Shown: piece by piece, positions 43,500-54,900 of the stretch
Layout of the letters: each line of letters starts with the position of its first letter
Numbering within the stretch: the stretch's first letter is position 1
Assembly (NCBI GenBank): GCA_009763385.1
Contig: CM019825.1
Location: 119,283,131 to 119,347,130 of the forward strand
Length of the DNA: 64,000 nt
DNA from: Coix lacryma-jobi var. lacryma-jobi
Taxonomy: Eukaryota; Streptophyta; Magnoliopsida; Poales; Poaceae
Reading direction: 5' to 3'
Position numbers and translations under genes: made by a program
Notes under the pieces: model-generated
Database searches by the model: none
What the model saw: the letters and a program-made list of their open reading frames with translations, nothing else
What the model was told of the DNA's origin: nothing

Positions 43500-43870
43500 A
43501 CAGGGACATCGGAAGCTGCATCGGACGCTGCCTGCCCAGGCATCGGACGCGCCGATGGCAAACCCTAGCTCATGTCAGCGCCAGCAGGAGCATCGGACGC
43601 TGAAGAACAAAGGCATCGGACGCGACTGTGACACTATGCAATCCTGCACAGCGAACATCGGACGCACCGCTGCGAACATCGGAGGCTCCGTTGTTAACAT
43701 CGGACGCTACAGACTCTGCGTCCGATGACCATGCAGAGAGGTTCCAGAGAGGTTCCGTGGGCATCGGACGCTAACTAGCCGTTGCGACACAGTGCCAGGC
43801 CGGCATCTAGCCGTTAAAGGAGCATCGGACGCTCCGATGGTCGCGACTGCAGCGTCCGATGCTGCGCAGT
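43500..43870. repeat. U3 array of the CATCGGACGC motif
   Basis: About a dozen copies of CATCGGACGC or close variants lie in both orientations (GCGTCCGATG), some as inverted pairs. The matching array in the right LTR is at about 48535-48895, with one unit group lost and another gained. Confidence 0.85.
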
Positions 43871-43910
43871 CAGACCACTTTTGGTCCCCAACGACTCTAT
43901 TTGCTTGGGG

Positions 43911-43936
43911 CTCTATATATACCCCCATGGCCGGCC
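43911..43936 (+). promoter_or_regulatory. LTR core promoter of the gag-only element
   Basis: CTCTATATATA, seven bases, then GGCCGGCC. The same layout is in the Copia LTRs (13631-13655, minus). The right-LTR copy is at 48941-48966. Confidence 0.65.
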
Positions 43937-44784
43937 AAAACATGATGGTTGGAGCTCAAGGAAGTATACCAAGTGCATAGACACATATTTAGTTGCTCTA
44001 GCCACCAAAGTGCTCAAGTGATATACTAGGTGATTAGTGTATGTGCTTTGCGAAGTGCTTAAGCTAGTTAGACCACCGCTTTGCGCTTGCTCTAGGTGTT
44101 AGGCCTAGTGTTTAGTGAGGTTGAAAACCTCTTATCTACCGGTGCTTGCGCGCACCATGGTTGTACATCGGCGGGGCTTGTAGTCTTGCGAGACCACACC
44201 AACCGAGTTTGTGGTGTGGCCGCCTCCGTGTACCGAAGGGAACAAGGCCCGCGGCGCTTCGGCCGAAAACTTGATAGTGAAGACGGCGGAGAGCATCCGG
44301 GAGAGGCTTTGCCACGAGTGGCTTAACCGGAGACCCACTTGCGCGTGGGGAAGACCGGAGCTATCCACGGAGTTACCCGACCGGGAGCTTGGACCTTGCG
44401 AGGGATTCCTTGCGAGGGGCTCCAACGAGGACTAGGGGGAAGCTTGCGCGCTTCTCGATACCTCGGTAAAAATGCCGGAGTCGTCGACGGGAGTTTGCAT
44501 CTCTATCACACTCTTTAGCTTCCGCATTTTCATTGCTACCTTGTCCATATGCTTTACCTTTCCTAGCTTACTTGCTAGTTGATAGGTTTGGAAACTAGGT
44601 AGCATAACTCCTTTTTGCGGTAGAGATAGCAAACACACATAGCAAAACCTTAGTTGCACATTAGATAGTTTACCTTCTTGCATAGGTTTTGTCTAGGTGG
44701 TTTTTAGAGGCCTTAGTTTAGAGTAGAAGTTTTAAGTTGCCTAATTCACCCCCCCCCCCTCTTAGGCGTCACGGTCCTTTCAAT

Positions 44785-44797
44785 TGGTATCGGAGCC
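44785..44797 (+). promoter_or_regulatory. primer-binding site, initiator methionine tRNA type
   Basis: TGGTATCGGAGCC starts two bases after the 5' LTR. It is identical to the Copia element's site at 21155-21167. Confidence 0.88.
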
Positions 44798-44862
44798 GGT
44801 TGGCTCTCTCGTGGACTCTTGGCTTAATCTCCTTCGAGCCGACACCCCTGAGAGAGGTTGGG

Positions 44863-47013
44863 ATGGATACCTCTAGGCCTCCACACTTTGACGGCACTAA
44901 CTTCCCCTACTATAGTGCTAGAATGGCTTGCTTTTTAGAAGCCGTTGATCTAGGTGTTTGGAGAGTCACCCGCGACGGGATGAAACCCATTAAGAATCCC
45001 GAGAAGCCTACCGCGGGTGATGAGAAAGAAATTCATCTTAATGCTAGAACTAAAAATTGCTTGTTTGAATCTATTAGCATGAATGTCTTTAACCAAGTCT
45101 TTACTTTGCAAACATCTCATGAAATTTGGTTAAAGCTACATGAGCTCCATGATGGTACAAGTAATGTACGTGAGCAAAAACATCACCTAACTAAAACAAA
45201 TTATGATTCCTTTAAAATGAATGATAATGAGCTTGTTCGTGATATGTATTCTTGTTTGAATCTAATTATCAATGAGCTCCATTCTATAGGAATTACAAAG
45301 CTAGGTGATGCGGATATTGTGAGGAAGATCATCTCCGTTCTTCCAAAGAACAAATATGCAACCATCATCACCATCCTCCACAACATGGAGGACTTGAGCA
45401 TCATGACCCCGGCCATTGTCATTGGCAAACTGGTGGCATTTGAGATGTCACGCAAGATGGGTCAAGAAGAAGCCTCTTCATCAAGCAAAGACATTGCTCT
45501 CTCTTGTGAGCACAAAAAGATGAAGGGCAAAAAGCAAGTTGAGACAAGCTCAAGCTCCTCAAGTGAAGAAGAGGATGATGAAGATGAAGAATCAAATGAT
45601 GATCAAGCCTCCACCTCATCCGACTCCTCCTTAGACGAAGAAGAAACAATCAAGCTCATGAAAGGAGTGAAGAGGATGATCCGTAAGCTCAATGTCAAGG
45701 GTGTGCCCATCACCATAGAAGATTGCCTCTTCACCAATCAAAGAAGAGAGCAAAGAAAAAAGGGTTGCTATAGATGTGGCAAGAAAGGGCACTTTGTGGA
45801 AGATTATCCAAAACAAAAGCCCACACCCAATGACTTGAAAAAGAAGGGATGCAAGGCCAAAGCCCTCACCACCATCAAGACATGGGATGATTCATCAAGC
45901 GATGATGAAGCCCGTCACAAGAGGCATGGCCACAAGCACTCATCATCAAGCTCCTCACGTATGTGCGTTATGGCACGAGGTAACACAAGCCCTATCTCTA
46001 GTGATAGTGATAGAGATAGTGATAGTGATGATGATCTACCTTCTTACAATCAACTTGTGCAAGATAATCTTAAATATGCTAAAGCTTGTACTAGCCAACA
46101 AAAGAAGATTAATATCTTAAAAGAAAAATTAGATAGTTTTCAACAAGCCTACAATACTATGCTGGATCAATATGAAACTTTTTCAAACTTAAATGTTGAG
46201 CTATCTAATAAAATTGAGAAACTTGAGGCTAGTATAAGCACATATGATAGCACAAGTAATGATGATCAACTTGCTAAGAAAAATGAAAAACTAAAAGCAA
46301 AGTTAGCCAGCACACAAGATGCTTACAAAAGTTTGCTTGCCAAAATGGAAATTATGTGCAAACATTGTGATGAGCTATCTAACAAAGTTGCTAATCTTGA
46401 AACCATCGGAGCAAACCCCACCGAGGCACCTAAAATTGAAAAATCAATCTTTAGTAAGCCTAAAAAGGATGCCTCTACTTCTTGCATTGATTTAATTGAT
46501 TTAGACTCACCCATATGCAAACAAGCTTGTGTTGAGAATGTGATTGTAGAAACATGCACACAAGAAGTTGCAATGGAAAATGAGCTACTAAAGCAAGAAG
46601 TGGCTCGCCTCACCAAGGACTTAACCCGAGCAAAAGGCAAGGCCAAGCAAACCAGAACTCATCAAGATAACACCAACAAGGGAGTGAAGAAGCTTGATGA
46701 GGAGCAAACCGTGGTTTGTTACCTTTGCCACAAAGAAGGCCACAAGTCCTATGAGTGCAAGGTAAAGCATGGGGGAGAAAAGAAGAAAGAGAAAAACAAA
46801 AAGCAAACAAGCAAGCTCTCCAACACCTACACCAACAAGGTGAACAAGAAGACCACCACACCTTATCTCTTGAAGAAAAAGAAGAATGACAAGGTGGTGG
46901 CCATCAAGGTGAACAAGCAAACCAACAATGGGGCCAAACGCATTTGGGTGCCTAAGGACATCATCTCAACCATGAAGAGCACCAAAAAGGTTTGGGTCCC
47001 GAAAGGGAAGTGA
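44863..47013 (+). CDS. gag of the gag-only element
   Basis: 716 codons from the ATG at 44863. An upstream in-frame ATG at 44737 is within the LTR and ahead of the primer-binding site, so I reject it. The N-terminus (PPHFDGTNFPYYSARMACFL) is a UBN2/DUF4219-type gag domain, with a SVLPKNKYATIITIL block after it. Two zinc knuckles follow: the first (CYRCGKKGHFVEDY) has Tyr in place of the last Cys, the second (CYLCHKEGHKSYEC) is normal. A helical Lys/Glu-rich region lies between them, and the protein ends with the paired IWVPK...VWVPKGK motif also found in the Copia gag. No stop or frameshift was seen, so the protein could still be made. Confidence 0.88.
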   Translation: MDTSRPPHFDGTNFPYYSARMACFLEAVDLGVWRVTRDGMKPIKNPEKPTAGDEKEIHLNARTKNCLFESISMNVFNQVFTLQTSHEIWLKLHELHDGTSNVREQKHHLTKTNYDSFKMNDNELVRDMYSCLNLIINELHSIGITKLGDADIVRKIISVLPKNKYATIITILHNMEDLSIMTPAIVIGKLVAFEMSRKMGQEEASSSSKDIALSCEHKKMKGKKQVETSSSSSSEEEDDEDEESNDDQASTSSDSSLDEEETIKLMKGVKRMIRKLNVKGVPITIEDCLFTNQRREQRKKGCYRCGKKGHFVEDYPKQKPTPNDLKKKGCKAKALTTIKTWDDSSSDDEARHKRHGHKHSSSSSSRMCVMARGNTSPISSDSDRDSDSDDDLPSYNQLVQDNLKYAKACTSQQKKINILKEKLDSFQQAYNTMLDQYETFSNLNVELSNKIEKLEASISTYDSTSNDDQLAKKNEKLKAKLASTQDAYKSLLAKMEIMCKHCDELSNKVANLETIGANPTEAPKIEKSIFSKPKKDASTSCIDLIDLDSPICKQACVENVIVETCTQEVAMENELLKQEVARLTKDLTRAKGKAKQTRTHQDNTNKGVKKLDEEQTVVCYLCHKEGHKSYECKVKHGGEKKKEKNKKQTSKLSNTYTNKVNKKTTTPYLLKKKKNDKVVAIKVNKQTNNGAKRIWVPKDIISTMKSTKKVWVPKGK

Positions 47014-47016
47014 GTA

Positions 47017-48259
47017 GTCAAATTGGCAACGGGGAATTTGGAGACTTGGCAAAGGTTTGGGTGCATATCATGGGGTGCATCACATTGGATCATGTCATTG
47101 CCAAGTATGTTAGTGGGTACTATGGACCCAAGTTCCCCCTCCCATGTTAGGTAACTAGATTTAAATTCTTGCAATTACTTTCAATTAGTATAATCTCTTG
47201 CAATTACTTTTTAGCATCTAGTTCCCTCATTGCCTATGTTTGCATTAGTATATTCATATCTTTTATCATGCAAATTAGGCTTATCATATGGTAGTTTTTC
47301 TCGGTATCACTCACATTCTTAGAGCAATTCTACATGGTTTTAATTGGTTAGAAGCACGGCACATAGCTTCTTTTTACTTTGTTTTTATCCTATATGTGCC
47401 AAAGTCCAAATTATAGATAAACTACCCCAATTACCATCTTCAATTGATGTCACATTTCTTGTAATATCAATATGGAAAATGGTAGTTTGACCTTGCAGTC
47501 AATGTGCATGTCTCCTACAAGTATTTCAAACTTGTATGCACACTTTTATGGGGAGTTTACTCTACAAATTGGAAGCTTTGAGACTAACACTACCTTCAAG
47601 ATTATCATGTGTATAGCAGTCTCATTGCAAGAAAAATGGAGTTCTCGGAGACAAGCATCATGTGTGGTGATAATCCAATTGGCATCTACATGTGGTATTC
47701 CTAACCGATATCATTATGTTGATTTCATTTTGGTACTCTTATATGCTTTCTCCATGCATTATATAGATTAAACTCCTTTGTGCTTTAATTTGTCGGTTAT
47801 GCATATGCTTTTGCCTTACATCATATGTATGCATATACTTAGGGGGAGTTTTAGCTTATATAATGTTTCCTCTCTTGAGCTTTACTGTCTTCCTTTTCGG
47901 TGTTTGATTCCAAAGGGGGAGAATGTGTAGGGACCAAAAACAAGCCCAAACTAAAACAAACAAAATAACCAAAATCAAATTTTCAAAAATTCTATGGTTA
48001 TTCTCTTGGGAATGGTCCAAAAAAAGGAGGAAGTGATTTATGGAGTTAGGGGGAGTCTTAATCCATAAAGTCACTCAGTGAGACTCTATGGCAAGGGCAA
48101 GATATGTTAGATTAAATATGTTTTAATTTAGTATCTTTAAAAACATCATATGATCTTGCCTTTGCATTGCATCCTAGCAAGTAGATTGCATTTTAATTTA
48201 TGTATTTATTATTTACTTGTTTTGGTCGTGTTGTCATCAATCACCAAAAAGGGGGAGAT
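47017..48259 (+). other. non-coding stretch between gag and 3' LTR
   Basis: About 1.2 kb with only short open frames and several polypurine-like runs; the last one, AAAAAGGGGGAGAT, primes plus-strand synthesis. Nothing resembling pol was found. It corresponds in place and character to the non-coding stretch after pol in the Copia element. Confidence 0.7.
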
Positions 48260-49731
48260 TGTAAGGAAAATGGACCTCGGACCATTTAACTTCGGATTTT
48301 GGTGTTTGATGAATAACATAATCAAATTGGACTAATGTGTTTGCAAGTGTTTGTTTTATAGTCCAATAGGGTGCAAATGTGACTTGGACAAAGGCTACGT
48401 GGTGATCCGATTATCAACACCTCAAGCAAGACATTAGAAGCTCAGTAGAAGACCCTCAAGATCAAGCAATGTCCAAGACACAAGAATGGAACCAAGACGG
48501 CGCAAGAAATCGCAAAGAAACGAAGAAACAGGGACATCGGAAGCTGCATCGGACGCTGCCTGCCCAGGCATCGGACGCGCCGATGGCAAACCCTAGTTCA
48601 TGTCAGCGCCAGCAGGAGCATCGAACGTTGAAGAACAAAGGCATCGGACGCGACTGTGACACTGTGCATTCCTGCACAGCGAACATCGGACGCACCGCTG
48701 CGAACATCGGACGCTACAGACTCTGCGGCCGATGACCATGCAGAGAGGTTCCAGAGAGGTCTGTGGGCATCGGACGCATCCGATGGTCAGGCATCAGACG
48801 CTAACTAGCCGTTGCGACACAGTGCCAGGCCGGCATCCGGCCGTTAAAGGAGCATCGGACGCTCCGATGGTCGCGACTGCAGCGTCCGATGCTGCGCAGT
48901 CATACCACTTTTGGTCCCCAATGGCTCTATTTGCTTGGGGCTCTATATATACCCCCATGGCCGGCCAAAACATGATGGTTGGAGCTCAAGGAAGTATACC
49001 AAGTGCATAGACACATATTTAGTTGCTCTAGCCACCAAAGTGCTCAAGTGATATACTAGGTGATTAGTGTATGTACTTTGCAAAGTGCTTAAGCTAGTTA
49101 GACCACCGCTTTGCGCTTGCTCTAGGTGTTAGGCCTAGTGTTTAGTGAGGTTGAAAACCTCTTATCTACCGGTGCTTGCGCGCACCGTGGTTGTACATCG
49201 ACGGGGCTTGTAGTCTTGCGAGACCACACCAACCGAGTTTGTGGTGTGGCCGCCTCCGTGTACCGAAGGGAACAAGGCCCGCGGCGCTTCGGCCAAAAAC
49301 TTGATAGTGAAGACGGCGAAGAGCATCCGGGAGAGGCTTTGCCACGAGTGGCTTAAACCGGAGACCCACTTGCGCGTGGGGAAGACCGGAGCTATCCACG
49401 GAGTTACCCGACCGGGAGCTTGGCCCTTGCGAGGGATTCCTTGCGAGGGGCTCCAACGAGGACTAGGGGGAAGCTTGCGCGCTTCTCGATACCTCGGTAA
49501 AAATACCGGAGTCATCGACGGGAGTTTGCAGTTGATAGGTTTGGAAACTAGGTAGCATAACTCCTTTTTGCGGTAGAGATAGCAAACACACATAGCAAAA
49601 CCTTAGTTGCACATTAGATAGTTTACCTTCTTTCATAGGTTTTGTCTAGGTGGTTTTTTGAGGCCTTAGTTTAGAGTAGAAGTTTTAAGTTGCCTAATTC
49701 ACCCCTCCTCTTAGGCGTCACGGTCCTTTCA
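48260..49731 (+). repeat. 3' LTR of the gag-only element (1472 bp)
   Basis: Related to 43232-44782 but with several point differences, a loss of about 80 bp near 49527, a shorter C-run at the end and a rearranged motif array. The divergence indicates an older insertion than the Copia element. Confidence 0.92.
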
Positions 49732-49831
49732 AGCTCTACGAACGAAGCAAGCAACATTTATTTACGACTTTTTTCAAAAACCAAATACGCCACTTATAAA
49801 AAAGGGAGGGAGTATTAAGTAGAAAAGTTTG

Positions 49832-50605
49832 GAGTAAAATCCATCGCCGGTCCCTAAACTTGGCCGGTGGTGTCATCCTGGTCCCTGAACTTATAAAGTG
49901 ATATCTGGAGGTCCCTAAACTTGGTCGTTGGTGTCATCCCAGTCCCTGAACTTGTAAGGTGATCACCACTAGTCCCTAAACTTGGTCAGCAGTGTCATTT
50001 CAGTCCTTAAACTTGACTTTGAGTCTCATCTGGGTGAAAACCGGGCGAATTAAAAACTTATTATAAAAAAATTCATAACTTTTTTGTATACAAACTCGAA
50101 TGAAGACAAACTTTATATCAAAATTGTAGCCCTCAACACGATCTACAACTTTGTAGTTAAAACTTTTTTGAATTAAAACTGTTTAGAGTCCCAAAATATT
50201 ATTTTAAGTTTTTTGAATCAAAATCTACAAACTTAAAATGATATTTTGGGACTCTAAACAGTTTAAATTCAAAAAAGTTTCAACTACAAAGTTGTAGATC
50301 GCATCGAGAGCTACAATTTTTATATAAAATTTGTCTTCATTCGAGTTTGTATACAAAAGTTATGATTTTTTTATATTAAGTTTTTAAATCGCCCGGTTTT
50401 GACCCGAATAAGACTCAAAGCCAAGTTTAAGGACTGGAATGACACCGCTGACCAAGTTCAGGAACCAGTGGTGATCACCTTACAAGTTTAGGGACTGAGA
50501 TGACACCAGCGACCAAGTTTAGGGACCTTCAGATATCACTTTATAAGTTCAGGGACCGGAATAACACCACCGGGCAAGTTTAGCGACCGACGGTGAATTT
50601 TACTC
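49832..50605. mobile_element. fold-back element, MULE-like termini
   Basis: Two arms of about 380 bp are inverted copies of each other. The ends read GAGTAAAATCCATCGCCGG on the left and, inward from the right, GAGTAAAATTCACCGTCGG. Within each arm the phrase GGTCCCTAAACTTGG...GGTGTCAT repeats three to four times. The centre is AT-rich. The termini resemble those of the MULE at 51949. No 9-bp duplication is visible and nothing is encoded. Confidence 0.85.
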
Positions 50606-50880
50606 TTCAGAGAAACATATAACACACTTCTAATAAACGTCAAAGAAGGTCAACATAATAGCTGGACCAACCTAGCAGAAGATCCCTAGATCGATATTAT
50701 ATGAAAAGGAACAATCAATACTATCACAAACGCGCGCTCTAGCAGGTAGTCGTCTTCACGGTCGAACCACCGGGAAGAGCTCTTCCAATGCTTCAGCATC
50801 GTCTGCTGTTGCGTGGTGAATCTAGCAGCTACAAGAAAGAAGGATCTGATTCCCCTAAATGCCGATTTCTCATGCGCAAG

Positions 50881-51038
50881 CAGGGGCGCGTATAGGTTAG
50901 GGGGTGCCCAGACACCCCTAAATTTTGTGAAAACAGTGATTATATCTAGAATTTCACCATATATGCACCCCCATACAAGATATATATACACCCGCAAGCT
51001 AAGTGTACCCTCTCTGATCTACTCTAGTTTCGCCACTG
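50881..51038. mobile_element. hAT-type MITE, 158 bp
   Basis: The ends are CAGGGGCG on the left and, inward from the right, CAGTGGCG. The flanks TGCGCAAG (50873-50880) and CGCGCAAG (51039-51046) agree at seven of eight bases, fitting a hAT 8-bp duplication. It has no coding capacity. Confidence 0.8.
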
Positions 51039-51046
51039 CGCGCAAG

Positions 51047-51948
51047 GCAAGATTTCTATGGTAAAATAAGAACCCGATAATCATTGTTTATTCTGTCATG
51101 TGTAATTTTGTTTGCCGCTCCTAACAAATGCAGCACGCCCTTTTGTGTTGTTGGTATTTTGGAACAATTGCTTTGTTCAGGATTTTACCCTTGACTTATG
51201 GTTCGTGAGCATATAAATATCCACTCTGTTCAAGTGAAAAATAGTGCAACATGCATGGAGCTATTAGACTGGCTGCACCGGGTCTGGTAAAGCCATCCTC
51301 CAGGAGCTTTTACCAGACCAGCGGACTGCAGTGGGTACTGCAAATGGTACTGGCTGGCTTCTTGGTACGTTAAATATAGCGTGATAGCGATACTACGCTA
51401 TGCGCATGCAGTAGAAGAGAGAGGAGAGAGGTGAGAGTATTTAGCATGGGTCCCATATTTTCAACAAACTAAAAAATGTGATAACTCACAAACCAAAAAA
51501 CCAAATCAAATTCCGATTGCACCATTGAATTTGTTGCAATTAATTCTTCAAAATTAGATCTCTCATGAATATATTTAGATAATATGACAAGTGGGCCCAT
51601 AGTGGATAGAGGATGATATAGATGATGGATGGATGCGGGAAAAATGAGTATAGAGGAGATAATCTTGATGACCACGCAATATAGAGGATGAAAATAGAGG
51701 AACGTGAGTGCGGATAGTGTTAGTTTCTTTGGAAAATATCTACCCCGAGAATTTTGTAATAGAGCAGTGGGATGTTTTTCAGCAAGACAGCAAGGGCCAA
51801 GGAGGCATCGCGTCGTGTCTGCTGTGTTCGGTTCGTTTGTGCATACTGCTTCCTGGCATGTTCAGTGCAGACGCCGCCAATGTAGCAGAGGAAATTCAGC
51901 ATGACGTTTGTGAATGGCTCTGTGAATGTGCGAACAAAGATTGGCATC
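51047..51948. other. no gene supported
   Basis: AT-rich to 51270. 51270-51700 resembles dispersed grass repeat DNA, but I could not define ends. No coding feature is defended. Confidence 0.45.
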
Positions 51949-54900
51949 GAGTAAAATGCACTGGCGGTCCCTAAAGTTGTTTGGAGGTGTCACTTAGGTC
52001 CCAAACTTTCATTTTTTGATTTTTAGGTACAGTAACTCTAAACGGGTGTCACTGTAGGTCCAAACGGGTGCATACCCGGCCTGCTATCCTAGTTGGCATG
52101 CCAACGTGGATCCCTGCTGGACTACTCTTTAATGCTGGACTACCTCTTTCTCTCTCTCGCCGAACACAGAACGTTGGCCACCGTGGCCATGTTCAAATAC
52201 CGCCCCTCCTCCCTCTCTGTCAGTTTTCAACAGACTCATGGTTTTATCGATTACCAGCAAAACCATGGTGCATACAAAGGTTCATTTAAATGGAACATGG
52301 TGATCAAAACCAACAAACAGAACATGGGAGGATTGGTGCATACAAAGGTTCATTTGAATGGAACATGCAGTCCTAGATTTGAATGGTTCGGTTCTACCAT
52401 TCAGAATACAATTATCTTTTAAATGGAACACATGTTCTTTCATTCAGAACATGACCAACAAACATAATGTTTTCCATACTGTAATACGATGGTTCATTCA
52501 AATGGAACATGCATTCCCAGATTAGGCAAAATCCTAGTTAACTTTGATCTGCACCTTAGGCCTGATCAAAGTATGTGTCTTTCAATCATGAAAGCACATT
52601 TCATCTAAGCAAAAGAACATAAGCAAACATTTTAAGGCAGCTTCTTAGATCCAGATGCTTTCTTTGGAATCTTCTTTGCAACCTGCTTAGTTGTTGGTCC
52701 CTTCCTTTTCCTTGCTGCTTTCTTCCCCTCATTTGTTGCAGTTGTTAAATGACTTGGTCTTGGTAAGGGCTTGTTGGAGGCAATGAAGGTCGAATCTGGT
52801 AGTGGAATTGGACACTGTGTCTGGGCTCCTGACTGAGAACCCTATGAATAGAAGATAATAATAATGCACGTGAATGAGAAGACTGATTGTGAAATAGAAC
52901 TAAGGAATGGCTTGGTCAATGTACCTGTTCCATCATGTGCATCAGCATGGTTGAGCTCATATGTGACATTAGGTGACAATACACTGGATCTGCATGTTCT
53001 TCCTGAGTCTGGTCTTCATAACCTGGAGCACCCAAGCTTACCAACTGTGAACTTGCAATGTCCTCCTGCAACATAACATACAGAGAACACCAAAATGGGC
53101 ACTTTGATAATTAGGTGGTGCAGGCTGCATGGTTTCAGTTCAAATAACACTACATACCTGTCCATTATGATCATCAGGTGGTGCAGGCTGCATGGTTTCA
53201 GTTCCAGCAGTCTGGTCTACTTCCAGATCATCTACAACTATTGGGTTATGAACATAATCTTCAGGCCTCATTCCCATCTTCTTCAAAAAACAACCTCTAA
53301 CATTGTGGTTTTCTCCTTTGCAATAGCTGCAGGTCACAGTTACTCCATGCTTACTTAGTCTAGGTCCATACTTGCCTTGAACTTCATGTGGTTGCTTTTT
53401 TCTAGATTTTGGTGGCCTTCCCACTTTTTTGACATACACTGGTGGCAACACTTGAGGTCCATCAACTTTCATCCAAAGGCTCTTGTCATTGCAGGGTAAT
53501 ATGTTAGTCTCATAAGCTTTATGGAAAGAAGCTATTGAGTAGCAGTCATGCACAACAGACTCAGGGGGGATTCTCTCATGTCTTGAGCATGAGATTGCAT
53601 GCTGACAAGGGATACCTATGAGATTCCACTTCCTACATGTGCATTGTCTAGCTGTGATGTCAACAATGTATGTAAACTCCCTCTCATGAACTTCAAACAC
53701 ACCTTGACCAGATGGAAGACACTAGCAAAGATTAGCAAACTCTGCATTCTTACACACTTTCTTCCTAATCTTGGGGCAGATGTTACCAACAAAAGTTTCA
53801 GCCATCTCTTTCTGCTTGTTGTAGTATCTAGTCATTAGTTGTTGCTTAATCTTCTCTAGCATGGATAGAATTGGCATCTCTCTAGCTTCTAAGATGTATT
53901 TGTTGAACACCTCACTGTTGTTATTGAGCAGAAGATCACACTTTGAAAATTCAGCAAAGAATGCTCTTACCCAAGTTTTAGGAGGCATGTTACTTAGCCA
54001 ATCATGTGCATCCTTGCTCAGAGTCTTCATCTTCTCCATGTGGTACTTCCATTTCTCTTCAGTTGATGCTCTAGCACAACACCAGAGCTGGTTCTTGAGG
54101 ACATCACCCTTGAAACCTGCATCTTTGAAATTGGACCAAAGATGCCTAACACAAAACCGATGTTCTGACTCAGGGAATACTTGTGCTACTGCTGGTATGA
54201 GACCCTGCCAAAACAAGAACAACACATAAGTGAATTAATCTGATACAAGAAAAATTTGTATATACAGAGTGTCCAAATACCTTTTGTTTGTCAGTCATAA
54301 GTGTCCATGGATAAGTGTTGACAATCCCCAAATCATTTTTTAGAGTCTCCAAGAACCAGATCCATGTGGCTTTGGATTCCACTTCAACCACTCCCAAAGC
54401 AATTGGGTATATACAATCATTAGGGTCTACCCCTACTGCTGTCAGAATTTGTCCACCAAATTTGTTTTTTATGTGGCACCCATCCAGACAAATGAAGGGC
54501 CTACAACCATTGAGGAAGCCCCTCTTATAAGCATCTAGAGACATGTAACAATTTGAGAAGTGCCCAGCCTCCAATTTCAGATAGAAGGAACTCCCTGGAT
54601 TGCTTCTCCTGAGTTCATGACCAAAGTCCCAAAGATGATTGAATTGAGCACTTTCATCTCCATATATCATCCTCATAGCAAGTCTTCTAGCTCTGGCCAG
54701 CTTAGTCCTTGAAGGTGTTAAGTTCCAGTCCTTTTGCACTGTTCTTGCAAAGTTGGTTATAGTCATCTTGTCATCAGCTCTGAAAGTGTCCATATACTTC
54801 TCTGCCAGCCATGTAGAAGTACACCTTTTCAGCTCCCATTCTCTGGCAGTTGTGTGTCCCTGAGTAAGTCTTCACCACAAAGGCCTTTGCTCTACTGTCA

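Larger units (their letters stand above)
43232..44782 (+). repeat. 5' LTR of the gag-only element (1551 bp)
   Basis: It holds a U3 array of the CATCGGACGC motif (about 43500-43870), the TATA box CTCTATATATA at 43911-43921, and a C-rich run at about 44750-44760. Against the right LTR it has an extra block of about 80 bp near 44498-44580 and small indels in the motif array. Confidence 0.92.
43232..49731 (+). mobile_element. gag-only LTR retrotransposon (TR-GAG type), 6,500 bp
   Basis: LTRs at 43232-44782 and 48260-49731 begin TGTAAGGAAAATGG and end CCTTTCA; the 5-bp duplication AGCTC lies at 43227-43231 and 49732-49736. A methionine-tRNA-type primer-binding site (44785-44797) follows the left LTR and a polypurine tract (48246-48259) abuts the right one. 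Only gag lies between; there is no protease, integrase or reverse transcriptase. The element must have used enzymes from an autonomous relative. Extra GGGGGAG runs occur at about 47840, 47914 and 48048. Confidence 0.93.
43039..49812. mobile_element. Stowaway-type MITE split by the gag-only retrotransposon
   Basis: The left end CTCCTTCCGTTTTTTTATAG (43039 on) and, read inward, the right end CTCCCTCCCTTTTTTATAAG (to 49812) are the typical Stowaway termini. Each is bordered by TA (43037-43038 and 49813-49814). After removing the 6.5-kb insert and one copy of its duplication the MITE is about 269 bp. Both halves also share ...CGTATTTGGTTT... in inverted orientation. Confidence 0.85.

Noticed and set aside
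44737..44862. Upstream ATG for the gag-only element's gag frame
   Set aside because: It lies in the LTR and crosses the primer-binding site. The gag domain begins at the ATG at 44863.
49823..50614. 9-bp target duplication for the fold-back element
   Set aside because: AAAAGTTTG on the left and TTCAGAGAA on the right do not match, so superfamily assignment rests on termini alone.
51270..51700. Possible MITE beginning near GACTGGCTGCACCGGG
   Set aside because: It looks like dispersed grass repeat DNA, but no inverted ends or duplication could be defined.
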